A stretch of 64,000 bases of DNA from Aeromicrobium camelliae (GCF_003850045.1 NZ_RQJX01000015.1:49928-113927); one strand, 5' to 3'. Counted from the first letter of the stretch, positions 9,624 to 19,041 are shown. Made by a program: numbers and translations. The notes: a model not told the origin generated them from the letters alone.

Positions 9624-9627
9624 CGGA

Positions 9628-10905
9628 TCACCAGGCCGGCTTCTCGGCGATGAAGTCGGCCTCGGCCGCTTCCTCGGGGAGGACGATCTTGATCTCGCCG
9701 TCGACGTACTGCTGGATCAGGTGGGCGCCCTGCGGGCGTCCGGCCTCGTCCCACGAGAGCGGACCGACGACGGTCTGGACCTCGTTCTCGCGCAGCCAGT
9801 CGATGAGCGACTGCTGGCACTCCGGTGACGCGTCCGCGCACTCGACGGCCTCGACGGCCGCCGCGACGACCTGACCGGTCGTCCAGGCGTTGGCCTCATC
9901 CTCGTTCGGCGGGGTGCCGTGCATCTCGGTGTAGAACTCGACGAATTCCGCGTTGGTCTCCCACGACGCCTCAGGCGTGTAGCCGGTGGGCGAGATGATG
10001 CCCTCGGTCTGCGCGCCGATGGCCTCGGGGAACTCCGGGTTCGTCGGCGCGGTCGAGAACGCGGCCATGCGCGGCTGGTAGCCGAGCTGGCGGACGGCGA
10101 CGATGAGGTTGACCGCGTCCTGGTACTGCGTGCCGCCGACGAGGATGTCGGCGTCGGAGTCGGCGATCTTGTTGGCGATGGAGCTGAAGTCCGTCGTGTT
10201 CGGCGGGTAGACCTCGTCGACGACGGTCTCGACGCCCATCTCCTCGAGCCGGTCCTTGAGGCCGTACGCGGTGCCCTGGGCGAAGGGGTCGTCCATCGCC
10301 GCGTAGGCGGCGGTCTTCGGACGCTCAGCCTCGGGCATCTGCTCGATGTAGTCCGCGAGGTAGTCGTAGTGATCCTGCGCGACCGCCGGCGCGGCGTAGA
10401 AGAGGTTGTCGAAGCCCTGCGTGAAGATCTCCTCGGCGGCGCCCGCAGGCTCGACGAACAGGAAGCCGTAGTCCTGCGCGACCTGCGCGGCCGGGACCAC
10501 GAGGCGCGTCGAGAACGGTCCGAAGACGAGGTCGACGCCGTCCTGGTTGATGAGCTTCTCGTAGTCCGAGGCGACGCGGTCGGCGTTCGACTGGTCGTCG
10601 AGGATCTTCAGCTCGACCTCGCGACCCAGCAGGCCGCCGTTCTCGTTCACGTACGCGGCCCAGGCCTCGTACCCGCGCTGCACGCCCTTGCCGGGCTCGG
10701 AGAAGTCGCCGGTCAACGGGAGCGAGATGCCGATCGTGATCGGTCCGTCCTCGTCGGAATCTCCTCCTCCGCCCCCGGCGCTGCCGCTGCTCAGGCAGCC
10801 GGCGAGCGTCAGCGCGGCCACACCGGCGACGACCGCCGACGACCCTCGCTTCCAGGCTCCGCCGACGCGGTGGCCGCGTCCTTCCCGCCGCTCGTGACCG
10901 ATCAT
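9628..10905 (-). CDS. livK: HAAT-type ABC transporter substrate-binding lipoprotein (LivK-like)
   Basis: 425 aa. A lipoprotein signal peptide ends in the lipobox LAGC with Cys37, followed by a Gly/Ser/Asp-rich linker and a Peripla_BP_6 type two-lobe binding domain (ITIGISLPLTGDFSEPGKG, VDLVFGPFSTRLV, DILVGGTQYQDAV). AGGAG lies five bases before the ATG at 10905. It is the first gene of the operon and captures the substrate outside the membrane. The twin LacI operator lies 33-67 bases upstream of the start. Family annotation says branched-chain amino acids, but HAAT binders take many ligands and these neighbours point to a sugar or sugar acid. Confidence 0.92.
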   Translation of the reverse strand: MIGHERREGRGHRVGGAWKRGSSAVVAGVAALTLAGCLSSGSAGGGGGDSDEDGPITIGISLPLTGDFSEPGKGVQRGYEAWAAYVNENGGLLGREVELKILDDQSNADRVASDYEKLINQDGVDLVFGPFSTRLVVPAAQVAQDYGFLFVEPAGAAEEIFTQGFDNLFYAAPAVAQDHYDYLADYIEQMPEAERPKTAAYAAMDDPFAQGTAYGLKDRLEEMGVETVVDEVYPPNTTDFSSIANKIADSDADILVGGTQYQDAVNLIVAVRQLGYQPRMAAFSTAPTNPEFPEAIGAQTEGIISPTGYTPEASWETNAEFVEFYTEMHGTPPNEDEANAWTTGQVVAAAVEAVECADASPECQQSLIDWLRENEVQTVVGPLSWDEAGRPQGAHLIQQYVDGEIKIVLPEEAAEADFIAEKPAW

Positions 10906-10937
10906 CTCTACTCCTCGCGCATGGTCGCTGCTGTGCT

Positions 10938-10962
10938 CGAAAGCGCTTTCGTAAGCGCTTGC
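10938..10962. promoter_or_regulatory. Twin LacI-family operator in the divergent livK/lacI promoter
   Basis: CGAAAGCGCTTTCG (10938-10951) is a perfect 14-bp palindrome. It is followed at once by GTAAGCGCTTGC (10951-10962), an imperfect copy sharing the AAGCGCTT core. The two centres are 12 bp apart, a little over one helical turn. The core fits the NAANCGNTTN consensus of LacI/GalR regulators. A -10-like TAAAGT (10965-10970) for the lacI gene directly abuts the second site, so binding would block it and, on the other side, the transporter operon. Confidence 0.8.
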
Positions 10963-11033
10963 GCTAAAGTAGAGCCGAACCCCCGGAGTGTGTCAAGGGT
11001 CACATCGGAATCCGAGTGAGAAGAGGTGCATCG

Positions 11034-12062
11034 ATGCGAGCTCCACGCGCGTTGCGTCTGCAAGACGTCGCCGAGCGCGCGGGAGTGTCGCTCGCGACCG
11101 CTTCGCGAGCGCTCTCGGGACGGGACGGAGTCAGCAGCGGCGTCGCCGAGCGGGTCCGCGAAGTCGCGCGCGACATGGGTTACGTCGCCAATCCGCACGC
11201 ACGCTCCCTCGCCGGCGGATCGACGCCCTCGGTCGGGCTCGTCGTCCACGAGATCAGCGACCCCTACTTCGCCGAGATCGCCACCGGGGTGATGCGCGTG
11301 GGCGACCGCGAGGGGCTCACCGTCCAGGTGTGTCACACCGGCCGGGACCCGGACCGCGAGGTCGCTCAGATCCGCGCATTGACCGCCAACCGGGTCGGTC
11401 GGATCATCATCGCCGGTTCCGGTTTCGTCGACGCCGCGGTCCAGCGCGAGACCCGCCGGGCGCTCGACGACTACCGCGCCACCGGTGGCCGGGTGGCGGT
11501 CATCGGCCGCCACCACCTGAGCGCCGACGCGGTGCTGCCGGACAACCGCGACGGGGCCCGTTCCATGGTCGAGCATCTCCTCTCCCTCGGACACCGCCGC
11601 CTGGCGATCGTCGCGGGATCACGTCTGCTCACCACCGTCGCCGACCGCCTCGCCGGCGCCACCGAGACCCTCACCGAGCACGGGCTCGATCCGGCCTCCA
11701 TGCCGGTGATCGAGGCCGAGTTCACGCGGCGCGGCGGCAAGGAGGCGGCGCGCCGCGTGTTGGACGAGCACCCGGACGTCACCGCCATCCTCGCGCTCAA
11801 CGACGACATGGCGATCGGCGTCCTCTCCGCGCTGCGGGGCGCCGGCGTCGACGTCCCCCGCGACGTCTCCGTCGCGGGCTTCGACGACATCGGCGTCGCA
11901 CAGGACCTTGCGCCGTCCCTCACCACGGTGCGACTGCCGATGACCAGCATCGGCGAGATCGCGCTGTCCCTCACCTTGCAAGAGCCCGCGGCTCGGCCCC
12001 GGCGCCGCACCACCGGCCACGAACTCGTGATCCGCGACTCGACGGGAGCCCCACGCCCATGA
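11034..12062 (+). CDS. LacI-family transcriptional regulator
   Basis: 342 aa. The N-terminal HTH is canonical (LQDVAERAGVSLATASRALSGRDGVS, residues 6-31) with the hinge helix region NPHARSLAGG, followed by a periplasmic-binding-like effector domain (SVGLVVHEISDPYFAEIATGV to DVSVAGFDDIGVAQ). ATG 11034 has AGAGG seven bases upstream; an in-frame GTG at 11016 is less likely. It overlaps the glycerate kinase gene by 4 nt. It very probably represses both itself and the divergent transport/catabolic operon through the adjacent twin operator. Confidence 0.93.
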   Translation: MRAPRALRLQDVAERAGVSLATASRALSGRDGVSSGVAERVREVARDMGYVANPHARSLAGGSTPSVGLVVHEISDPYFAEIATGVMRVGDREGLTVQVCHTGRDPDREVAQIRALTANRVGRIIIAGSGFVDAAVQRETRRALDDYRATGGRVAVIGRHHLSADAVLPDNRDGARSMVEHLLSLGHRRLAIVAGSRLLTTVADRLAGATETLTEHGLDPASMPVIEAEFTRRGGKEAARRVLDEHPDVTAILALNDDMAIGVLSALRGAGVDVPRDVSVAGFDDIGVAQDLAPSLTTVRLPMTSIGEIALSLTLQEPAARPRRRTTGHELVIRDSTGAPRP

Positions 12063-13186
12063 CCCATCACCGCCCGGCCGTGTTGCTCGCTCCGGACAAG
12101 TTCAAGGGGTCGCTCGACGCCGACGCCGTCGCTGCGGCACTCGAACGAGGGTTGCTCGGCGCGCGTCCCGACCTCGACGTCATCCGGCAGCCCATCGCCG
12201 ACGGCGGCGACGGCACGATCGACGCGCTCGTGGCCGCGGGCTACGAGCGTCGGACCGTTCAGGTGCACGGTCCGACCGGCGAGGCCGTCACCGCCTCCTG
12301 GGCACGTCGCGACGACACCGCCGTCGTCGAACTCGCCGACGCATGCGGACTCAAGCGCCTCGACGGCCCGCTCGCGCCGCTGGACGCGTCCAGCCGGGGG
12401 CTCGGCGAGGTCGTGCGCGACGCGCTGGACGCGGGCGTGGATCGGGTCGTCATCGGGCTCGGCGGCAGCGCCAGCACCGACGGCGGCAGCGGTCTGCTCG
12501 TCGCGCTCGGTGCCACCATCCGCGACGGCGCCGGGCTCGACCTCGAACCGATCGGACGCCATCTCGCCGAGATCGCCTCGGTCGACCTCGCGGGCCTGCA
12601 CCCACGCTGCCACGAGGTCGAGTTCGTGGTGGCCAGCGACGTCGACAACCCGCTGCTCGGCTCGCGCGGAGCGGCCGCGGTGTTCGCGCCGCAGAAGGGC
12701 GCCTCCCCCGCCGAGGTGGAGTTCCTGGAACGCGGATTGCGCCAGTGGGCGGATGTTCTCGCCGCGGCCTCGGGCAGCGATGCGCGCGAGGTACCCGGGG
12801 CGGGTGCGGCGGGCGGCGTGGGATTCGCGGCGCTCACGGCGCTCGGAGCGACGGCGCGGTCCGGCATTGACCTCGTGCTGGAGACCGTCGACCTGGATCA
12901 GCACCTCAAGCGCGTCGACCTCGTGATCACCGGCGAGGGCTCGCTCGACGAGCAGACGCTGGGCGGCAAGGCTCCCGCGGGCGTGGCTGCGGCGGCCCGG
13001 CGATTCGGTGTCCCGACCGTCGCGGTGTGCGGGCGTTGCGAGGTGGACGAGGCGCGGTGGACCGCTGCCGGCTTCGACGACGTACTGGCGCTCAGCTCCC
13101 TCGAACCCGACCCGGCCCGCAGCATGCGCGACGCGGTCGCGTTGCTCGAACGCCTCGGACAGCGACTCGCGTCGCGGCTGTCCTGA
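12059..13186 (+). CDS. Glycerate kinase (type I, GlxK/GarK-like)
   Basis: 375 aa, the full length of the family. Visible motifs are APDKFKGSLDADAVA at residues 11-25, PIADGGDGTIDAL, IGLGGSASTDGGSG and ITGEGSLDEQTLGGKAP. The enzyme phosphorylates D-glycerate with ATP (2-phosphoglycerate for most of this family), feeding lower glycolysis. ATG overlaps the lacI stop by 4 nt, so the pair is co-transcribed. Its linkage to the regulator implies that the substrate of the divergent operon is degraded to glycerate. Confidence 0.93.
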   Translation: MTHHRPAVLLAPDKFKGSLDADAVAAALERGLLGARPDLDVIRQPIADGGDGTIDALVAAGYERRTVQVHGPTGEAVTASWARRDDTAVVELADACGLKRLDGPLAPLDASSRGLGEVVRDALDAGVDRVVIGLGGSASTDGGSGLLVALGATIRDGAGLDLEPIGRHLAEIASVDLAGLHPRCHEVEFVVASDVDNPLLGSRGAAAVFAPQKGASPAEVEFLERGLRQWADVLAAASGSDAREVPGAGAAGGVGFAALTALGATARSGIDLVLETVDLDQHLKRVDLVITGEGSLDEQTLGGKAPAGVAAAARRFGVPTVAVCGRCEVDEARWTAAGFDDVLALSSLEPDPARSMRDAVALLERLGQRLASRLS

Positions 13187-13225
13187 GCGCCTGGGTTTGT
13201 CAGTGGTCCGCGTGACAGTGGAGGC

Positions 13226-14290
13226 ATGGACGCCCTGACCTTGCTGCTCGTCGCCGTTCTCGCCCTCGTGACCGGCTTCGCGCTCGGCCACGTCGCCGGG
13301 GCGCGCCGCCGTCCCGCAGCCCCCGCCGTGGAGTTCGACGCCGCCCACCGTGCCGTCGAGCCCGTCGCGGCCAGTCTGGACCGTTTCGACGCTCGGCTGC
13401 GGGAGCTGGAGTCCCAGCGGGTGGCCTGGCAGGCGCAGTTGCGCGAGCAGGTCGAGTCCGTCCGGCTCAGCAGCGACCAGTTGCGCCGCGAGACGGCCTC
13501 GCTCGCCTCCGCTCTCCGACGCCCGCAGGTCCGCGGGCGGTGGGGCGAGATGCACCTCAAGCGCACGGCGGAACTCGCCGGCATGCTCGAACACTGCGAC
13601 TTCGACCTCCAGGTCTCGACGCGCAGCGACGACACGCTCCTGCGACCGGACATGGTGGTGCGGCTCGCTGGCGGGAAGTCGGTGGTCGTCGACGCCAAGG
13701 TGCCGCTCGACGCCTATCTCGACGTCGCCCAGGCCGAGGACGACGACGAAGCCGCCGCGCATCTGCGCCGTCACGCCCGCCAACTGCGCACGCACGTCGA
13801 CCAGCTCGCCGCCAAGACCTACTGGCGCCAGTTCGACACGGCGCCCGAATTCGTGGTGCTGTTCGTGCCCGGGGAGTCGTTCCTGTCCGCAGCGTTGGAG
13901 ACGGACGCGTCGTTGCTCGAGTACGCGGCCGCCAAGCAGGTCGTCCTCGCGACCCCCACGACGCTCATCGCGCTGCTGCGCACCGTCGCGTTCGCGTGGA
14001 CGCAGGAGAAGCTCGCCGACAACGCGCGCGAGATCCACCGAGCCGCTCGCGAGCTGTACGAGCGCATCGGCACGGTGTCGGGTCACGTCGACCGGCTCGG
14101 CGCAGCGCTCGAGCGCGCCGTCGGCGCGTACAACGAGACGGTCGCGTCCGTCGAGTCGCGCGTCCTCGTCAGCGCCCGGCGCCTGCAGGATCTGCAGGTC
14201 AGCGACCGCCCGCTCGAGATGCCGCGGCTGGTCGACACGACACCCCGCGCGATGACGGCGCCCGAGCTCACGGATCGACTAACGTCGTGA
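13226..14290 (+). CDS. rmuC: RmuC-family DNA recombination protein
   Basis: 354 aa. One N-terminal membrane anchor (LLLVAVLALVTGFALGHVAG, residues 5-24), a coiled-coil-prone charged stretch to about residue 90, then the RmuC domain (RGRWGEMHLKRTAELAGML, VVVDAKVPLDAYLD with the nuclease-like D-x-K, EFVVLFVPGESFLSAAL). RmuC proteins limit recombination at inverted repeats; the domain is related to restriction-like nucleases. GACAGT at 13214-13219 sits six bases before the ATG, so the message may be leaderless. Confidence 0.9.
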   Translation: MDALTLLLVAVLALVTGFALGHVAGARRRPAAPAVEFDAAHRAVEPVAASLDRFDARLRELESQRVAWQAQLREQVESVRLSSDQLRRETASLASALRRPQVRGRWGEMHLKRTAELAGMLEHCDFDLQVSTRSDDTLLRPDMVVRLAGGKSVVVDAKVPLDAYLDVAQAEDDDEAAAHLRRHARQLRTHVDQLAAKTYWRQFDTAPEFVVLFVPGESFLSAALETDASLLEYAAAKQVVLATPTTLIALLRTVAFAWTQEKLADNAREIHRAARELYERIGTVSGHVDRLGAALERAVGAYNETVASVESRVLVSARRLQDLQVSDRPLEMPRLVDTTPRAMTAPELTDRLTS

Positions 14291-14292
14291 TC

Positions 14293-14712
14293 ATGGCCTC
14301 GGCGCTGTGGCGCGCACCACGCAACCTGGCGAGTCACGACCTGACCGCCCGGCAGGCCGTCGTGCTGGCCGCGCTCGCGATGCTCATCGTCACGGCGCTC
14401 GACCTCATCGACGGTCGGCTGGGAGTGGCGTTCGGCGTCGGATTCGTTCTCGTCGTGGCCACGGTCCCGCTGGCCGTCCGATCCGATGCCTTCTTCACCG
14501 CGGGCGTCTTCCCCCCGCTGCTGTTCGCCGCGATCATCCTCGCGGTCGCGGCATTCTTCGGCTCGGCGCTCGTCATCGAGGGTCTGCCGGACTCCGCGGG
14601 CGTCCTCGGCAGGGCGCTCTCGGGCACGATCGCCTTCGGCGTCCCGCTGCTCGTGGGGCATGCCCTCGCACTGGCGGTCATCGTCGTGCGCATCCTCAAA
14701 GAGCCGGCCTAG
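14293..14712 (+). CDS. Small membrane protein, DUF6542-like
   Basis: 139 aa with about four hydrophobic spans (AVVLAALAMLIVTALDLI, VAFGVGFVLVVATVPLAV, PPLLFAAIILAVAAFFGSAL and VPLLVGHALALAVIVVRIL). An in-frame GTG at 14287 overlapping the rmuC stop (GTGA) is an equally possible start and would couple translation. I match it to DUF6542 from length and from its position near ispH; function unknown. Confidence 0.75.
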   Translation: MASALWRAPRNLASHDLTARQAVVLAALAMLIVTALDLIDGRLGVAFGVGFVLVVATVPLAVRSDAFFTAGVFPPLLFAAIILAVAAFFGSALVIEGLPDSAGVLGRALSGTIAFGVPLLVGHALALAVIVVRILKEPA

Positions 14713-14787
14713 ACCCTCCGTTTCCTCGCTTGCCCCGGTCCGTTCCTCGTCCTACGGTGACGAGAACGACGATTCGGGGGGATCGAC

Positions 14788-16614
14788 ATGGCCACACGGC
14801 ATTTCCTTCGCGCCACGGCAGCTGTCGCCGCGGCCACCACCACACTCGCGCTGCTGAGCGCTCCCGCCCTCGCCGGCCGAGGCGGCCACCGTCCCGGCAC
14901 GGAGGCGGGTCCCACCGCCACCGGCACCCATGGGGCGGTCGTCTCGGTCGACGCCGACGCGACCCGGGTGGGGCTCGACGTCCTCAAACGCGGGGGTAAC
15001 GCGGCCGACGCGGCCGTCGCCACCGCCGCCGCGCTCGGGGTCACCGAACCGTACAGCGCGGGCATCGGCGGCGGCGGGTACTTCGTGTACTTCGACGCCA
15101 AGACCGGCGAGGTCAGCACGATCGACGGCCGCGAGACAGCGCCGGCGGGCATCACGCCCGACGCCTTCATCGATCCCGCCACCGGGGAGCCCTACCGGTT
15201 CACGCCGGAACTGGTGTCCTCGGGCGTCGCGGTCGGCGTCCCGGGGACCGTCGCCACCTGGCAGCGCGCTCTCGAGCGGTTCGGCACGAAGCGCCTCGGG
15301 CAGGTGCTGAAGCCGTCGATCTCGCTGGCGGCGCGCGGCTTCGTGGTCGACGAGACGTTCCGCCAGCAGACGCTCGACAACGCGGAGCGGTTCGCCGCGT
15401 TCCCCGACACCGCCGAGCTGTTCCTCCCGCGCGGGGATGCGCCGAAGGTGGGGACGCGCTTTCGCAACCCGGATCTGGCCCGCACGTACACCCTGCTCGC
15501 GGCGCGCGGACCGGAAGCGTTCTACTCCGGCCGGCTCGCTCAGGAGATCGCTCAGACGGTCCAGGCACCGCCGAAGGACCCGGCCTCTCAGCTTCCGGCG
15601 CCCGCCGGAAGCATGACGGCGGAGGACATCGCCGGCTACGAGGTCCTCGACCAGGAGCCGACGCACGTCGATTACCGCGGCCTGAGCGTGTACGGGATGG
15701 CGCCGTCGTCGTCCGGCGGCACCACCGTCGGTGAGGCGCTCAACATCCTCGAGAACTTCCCGCTCGGACCCGGTGACGACCTCGCGCGGAGCCTCCACCT
15801 GTACCTCGAGTCCTCGGCGCTGGCCTACGCCGACCGCGGCGCTTACGTGGGAGACCCCGCCTTCGCCGATGTGCCCACCTCGACGCTGCTGAGCCAGGAG
15901 TTCGCCGACAGCCGCGCGTGCCTCGTCGACCCCGACACCGCGGCGCCCAAGCCCGTCGCCGCGGGTTCCCTCGACGGCGCCGCCTGTGGCACCGCGGCGC
16001 ACGAGGAGAAGGCCGACACCGAGAACGTCTCGACGACACACCTGTCCGTGGTGGACCGGTGGGGCAACGCGGCCGCGTACACGCTCACGATCGAGCAGAC
16101 CGGCGGCTCCGGCATCACCGTGCCGGGTCGGGGCTTCCTGCTCAACAACGAGCTGACCGATTTCACGACCGTCTACGATCCCGCGGATCCCAACCGCATC
16201 GAGCCGAACAAGCGGCCGCGCTCCTCGATGGCGCCGACGATCGTGACCGAGGGCGACCGCGTGCGGTTCGTCCTCGGCTCGCCGGGCGGTTCGACGATCA
16301 TCACCACCGTCCTGCAGATCCTGCTCAACCGCGTCGACCTGGGCATGAGCCTCCCCGAGGCCGTTGCCGCGCCACGCGCCTCGCAGCGCAACACCGCCGC
16401 CACCACGGCCGAGCCCGCGTTCATCGAGCAGTACGGCGATCTGCTGACGCCGTACGGCCACGAGTTCGTGCCCGCCGGGGACGCCTTCACGTCGCAGGCC
16501 GAGATCGGTGCGGCGGCAGCGATCGAGGTCGACCGGCGGGGCCGGATCACGGCTGCTGCCGAGCCCGAACGCCGCGGCGGTGGCACGGCGATGGTGGTCC
16601 ACCCGCGCCGGTGA
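14788..16614 (+). CDS. ggt: Gamma-glutamyltransferase (secreted)
   Basis: 608 aa. Signal peptide (ATTTLALLSAPALA, cleavage about residue 30), then the large subunit beginning GAVVSVDADATRVGLDVLKRGGNAADAAVA and a small subunit that begins at the catalytic threonine T416 in STTHLSVVDRWGNA, where autoprocessing occurs. The C-terminal region has RPRSSMAPTIV and LGSPGGSTIITTV. It transfers or hydrolyses gamma-glutamyl groups of glutathione-like or poly-glutamyl compounds outside the cell. A TACGGT -10 box (14753-14758) and GGGGGG ribosome site precede the ATG. It sits between DUF6542 and ispH, which I read as an insertion into a conserved block. Confidence 0.94.
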   Translation: MATRHFLRATAAVAAATTTLALLSAPALAGRGGHRPGTEAGPTATGTHGAVVSVDADATRVGLDVLKRGGNAADAAVATAAALGVTEPYSAGIGGGGYFVYFDAKTGEVSTIDGRETAPAGITPDAFIDPATGEPYRFTPELVSSGVAVGVPGTVATWQRALERFGTKRLGQVLKPSISLAARGFVVDETFRQQTLDNAERFAAFPDTAELFLPRGDAPKVGTRFRNPDLARTYTLLAARGPEAFYSGRLAQEIAQTVQAPPKDPASQLPAPAGSMTAEDIAGYEVLDQEPTHVDYRGLSVYGMAPSSSGGTTVGEALNILENFPLGPGDDLARSLHLYLESSALAYADRGAYVGDPAFADVPTSTLLSQEFADSRACLVDPDTAAPKPVAAGSLDGAACGTAAHEEKADTENVSTTHLSVVDRWGNAAAYTLTIEQTGGSGITVPGRGFLLNNELTDFTTVYDPADPNRIEPNKRPRSSMAPTIVTEGDRVRFVLGSPGGSTIITTVLQILLNRVDLGMSLPEAVAAPRASQRNTAATTAEPAFIEQYGDLLTPYGHEFVPAGDAFTSQAEIGAAAAIEVDRRGRITAAAEPERRGGGTAMVVHPRR

Positions 16615-16620
16615 CCCTGC

Positions 16621-16666
16621 CAACGAGAAGTCCGACGTTCGATCTCGAACGTCGGACTTCTCGTTG
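16621..16666. terminator. Bidirectional terminator hairpin between ggt and ispH
   Basis: A perfect 22-bp inverted repeat with a two-base centre lies between the convergent 3' ends of ggt and ispH. There is no long T-run on either side, as is common for actinobacterial terminators. Confidence 0.85.
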
Positions 16667-16697
16667 CGCTAGGTTCGGTGAGTGCCGGGCGCGGTGG

Positions 16698-17693
16698 TTA
16701 CTGGCCGGCGGCCTTGAGGTCGCGGCGGAGCTCGGGAGGCAGCGCGAACATCAGCGACTCCTCCGCGGTGCGGACGGCGCGGGCGTCACCGATGCCGCGC
16801 TCGGCGAGGTAGGCGAGGACGTCCTGCACGAGGTCGTCGGGGACCGACGCGCCGGAGGTGACACCCACGACCGAGACCCCCTCGAGCCACGCGTCGTCGA
16901 TCTCGCTGACGTCGTCGATGCGGTACGAGGCGGCGGCGCCGGCCTCGAGAGCGACCTCGACCAGTCGGACGGAGTTCGAGGAGTTCGCCGAGCCCACCAC
17001 GATCACCAGGTCGGCGTCCTTGGCGATCTCCTTGACCGCGACCTGACGGTTCTGGGTGGCGTAACAGATGTCGTCGCTCGGCGGGTCTTCGAGCTGCGGG
17101 AACTTCTCGCGCAGCCGGCGCACGGTCTCCATCGTCTCGTCGACGCTCAGCGTGGTCTGCGAGAGCCACGAAAGCCGGGTCCCTTCAGGGAACTCGAGAG
17201 AGTCGACGTCGTCGGGATGCTCGACCAACGTGATGTGGTCGGGCGCTTCGCCCGCGGTGCCCTCGACCTCCTCGTGACCGGCGTGACCGATCAGCAGGAT
17301 GCGGTAGTCCTCCTTGGCGAAGCGCTTGGCCTCGTGGTGGACCTTGGTGACCAGCGGGCAGGTGGCGTCGATGGTCTTGAGTTGACGCTCGGCGGCCTGT
17401 GCGTGGACGGCCGGCGAGACGCCGTGCGCGGAGAAGACGACGGTCGATCCCTCGGGCACCTCGTCGAGCTCCTCGACGAAGATGGCGCCGCGCGCCGCGA
17501 GGTTCTGCACGACGTGCTTGTTGTGCACGATCTGCTTGCGCACGTACACGGGCGCACCATACAGATCGAGGGCCTTCTCGACCGTGATCACCGCACGATC
17601 GACGCCCGCGCAGTAGCCGCGCGGATCGGCCAGCAGCACCGAGCCGCCGACCGTGGGCATGCCGAGTTCGACCGAGGACGTCATGGTGGCCAT
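16698..17693 (-). CDS. ispH: 4-hydroxy-3-methylbut-2-enyl diphosphate reductase
   Basis: 331 aa from ATG 17693 (a second ATG at 17684 is possible). The three iron-sulfur cysteines are in [20 protein letters not shown] and [10 protein letters not shown], and the substrate loop [11 protein letters not shown] is intact. Last step of the MEP isoprenoid pathway, making IPP and DMAPP. It is divergent from xseA and counterpart of Rv1110 (LytB2) in the conserved actinobacterial block. No strong ribosome site is seen before either ATG. Confidence 0.95.
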   Translation of the reverse strand: MATMTSSVELGMPTVGGSVLLADPRGYCAGVDRAVITVEKALDLYGAPVYVRKQIVHNKHVVQNLAARGAIFVEELDEVPEGSTVVFSAHGVSPAVHAQAAERQLKTIDATCPLVTKVHHEAKRFAKEDYRILLIGHAGHEEVEGTAGEAPDHITLVEHPDDVDSLEFPEGTRLSWLSQTTLSVDETMETVRRLREKFPQLEDPPSDDICYATQNRQVAVKEIAKDADLVIVVGSANSSNSVRLVEVALEAGAAASYRIDDVSEIDDAWLEGVSVVGVTSGASVPDDLVQDVLAYLAERGIGDARAVRTAEESLMFALPPELRRDLKAAGQ

Positions 17694-17814
17694 CGTAACG
17701 AACGCGGAAACCCCCGGCGGGTGGGACGCGAGCGGGCCCGGGCGCAGAAAATCACGCTCCACACCTGGTCCGGTACTGCGCAAGAACGGCGGACCCTGCG
17801 CCTAGGGTGGACGC

Positions 17815-19041
17815 ATGCCTCTCGAGACGAGTCCGGACTCTCCCGCGCCGCTGCGGCAGATCTCCGGGCTGATCGGCGGCTACGTCGCCCGCCTCGGAGC
17901 GGTGTGGGTCGAGGCCGAGATCGCGCAGCTGAACCGGCGACGCGGCGTGTGCTTCCTGACCCTGCGCGACCTCGAGGCCTCCTTGAGCATCTCGGCCACG
18001 TGCCACGCCTCCGTGCTCGACGCCTCGCCGTCGCCGGTCACCGAGGGCGCCCGTGTCGTCGTGCACGCCAAGCCGGACTTCTATCAGCCGAGCGGGCGGC
18101 TCTCCCTCGCGATCCGCGAGATCAGGCCCGCCGGCGAGGGCGAACTCCTCGCGCAACTCGAGCGCCGCAAGCAGCTGCTCGCCGCCGAGGGGTTGTTCGA
18201 CCCGCGGCTCAAGCGCCCCCTGCCCGCGCTCCCCCGCGGCATCGGACTCATCACCGGCAAGGACTCCGCGGCCGAGCGCGACGTCATCGAGAACGTCCGA
18301 CTGCGGTGGCCCGGCGCCACGCTCCACGTCCGGCACGCCCTCATGCAGGGCGGTCAATGCGCCGGACAGGTCATCACCGAGCTCCGCCTCCTCGACGACC
18401 ACGACGACGTGGACGTCATCGTCATCGCGCGCGGCGGCGGTAGCGTCGAGGACCTCCTTCCGTTCTCCGACGAGGCCCTCATCCGCGCGGTCCACGCCGC
18501 CACCACACCTGTAGTCAGTGCGATCGGGCACGAGCCCGACACCCCGATCCTCGACCTCGTCGCCGACCTTCGCGCCTCCACCCCCACGGACGCGGCCAAG
18601 CGCATCGTCCCCGATGTGCGCGAGGAGATCGCCGCGCTGGGGCAGATGCGAACCCGGGCCCGCCATGCCCTCCGCACGCGACTCGAACGCGAGCAGCACG
18701 GCCTCGACGCGCTGCGCAGCCGCCCGGTGCTCGCCACCCCCACGACGGTGGTGGAGATGCAGCAGGACCTCGTCGACCACCACCGCGACCGGGCACGGCG
18801 TGCCCTCACCGCGCGGCTCGACCGGGCCCACGACGAGATCGGCCACCACCTCGCACGCGTCCGCGCGCTGTCGCCACTCAACACCCTGCAACGCGGGTAC
18901 GCCGTCGTCCTGGGGCCCGACGGGCACCCCGTCGTCCGGACCGAGCAGGTCACGTCCGGCGACGACGTCCAGATCCACCTCACCGACGGGCTGCTCACCG
19001 CCCGCATCGAGCACATCGAGGAGCACCACCATGACGACTGA
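17815..19041 (+). CDS. xseA: Exodeoxyribonuclease VII large subunit
   Basis: 408 aa. An N-terminal OB-fold (about residues 10-110, WVEAEIAQLNRRRGVCFLTLRD) is followed by the XseA catalytic region (GIGLITGKDSAAERDV, VIARGGGSVEDLLPFSDEALIRAV, PVVSAIGHEPDTP) and a C-terminal helical part ending LNTLQRGYAVV. With XseB it degrades single-stranded DNA. TAGGGT (17803-17808) lies six bases before the ATG, so the transcript is probably leaderless. Confidence 0.95.
   Translation: MPLETSPDSPAPLRQISGLIGGYVARLGAVWVEAEIAQLNRRRGVCFLTLRDLEASLSISATCHASVLDASPSPVTEGARVVVHAKPDFYQPSGRLSLAIREIRPAGEGELLAQLERRKQLLAAEGLFDPRLKRPLPALPRGIGLITGKDSAAERDVIENVRLRWPGATLHVRHALMQGGQCAGQVITELRLLDDHDDVDVIVIARGGGSVEDLLPFSDEALIRAVHAATTPVVSAIGHEPDTPILDLVADLRASTPTDAAKRIVPDVREEIAALGQMRTRARHALRTRLEREQHGLDALRSRPVLATPTTVVEMQQDLVDHHRDRARRALTARLDRAHDEIGHHLARVRALSPLNTLQRGYAVVLGPDGHPVVRTEQVTSGDDVQIHLTDGLLTARIEHIEEHHHDD

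Noticed and set aside
11471..14086. 871-codon minus-strand ORF opposite lacI, glycerate kinase and rmuC
   Set aside because: It covers three well-supported plus-strand genes and has no plausible start or domain.
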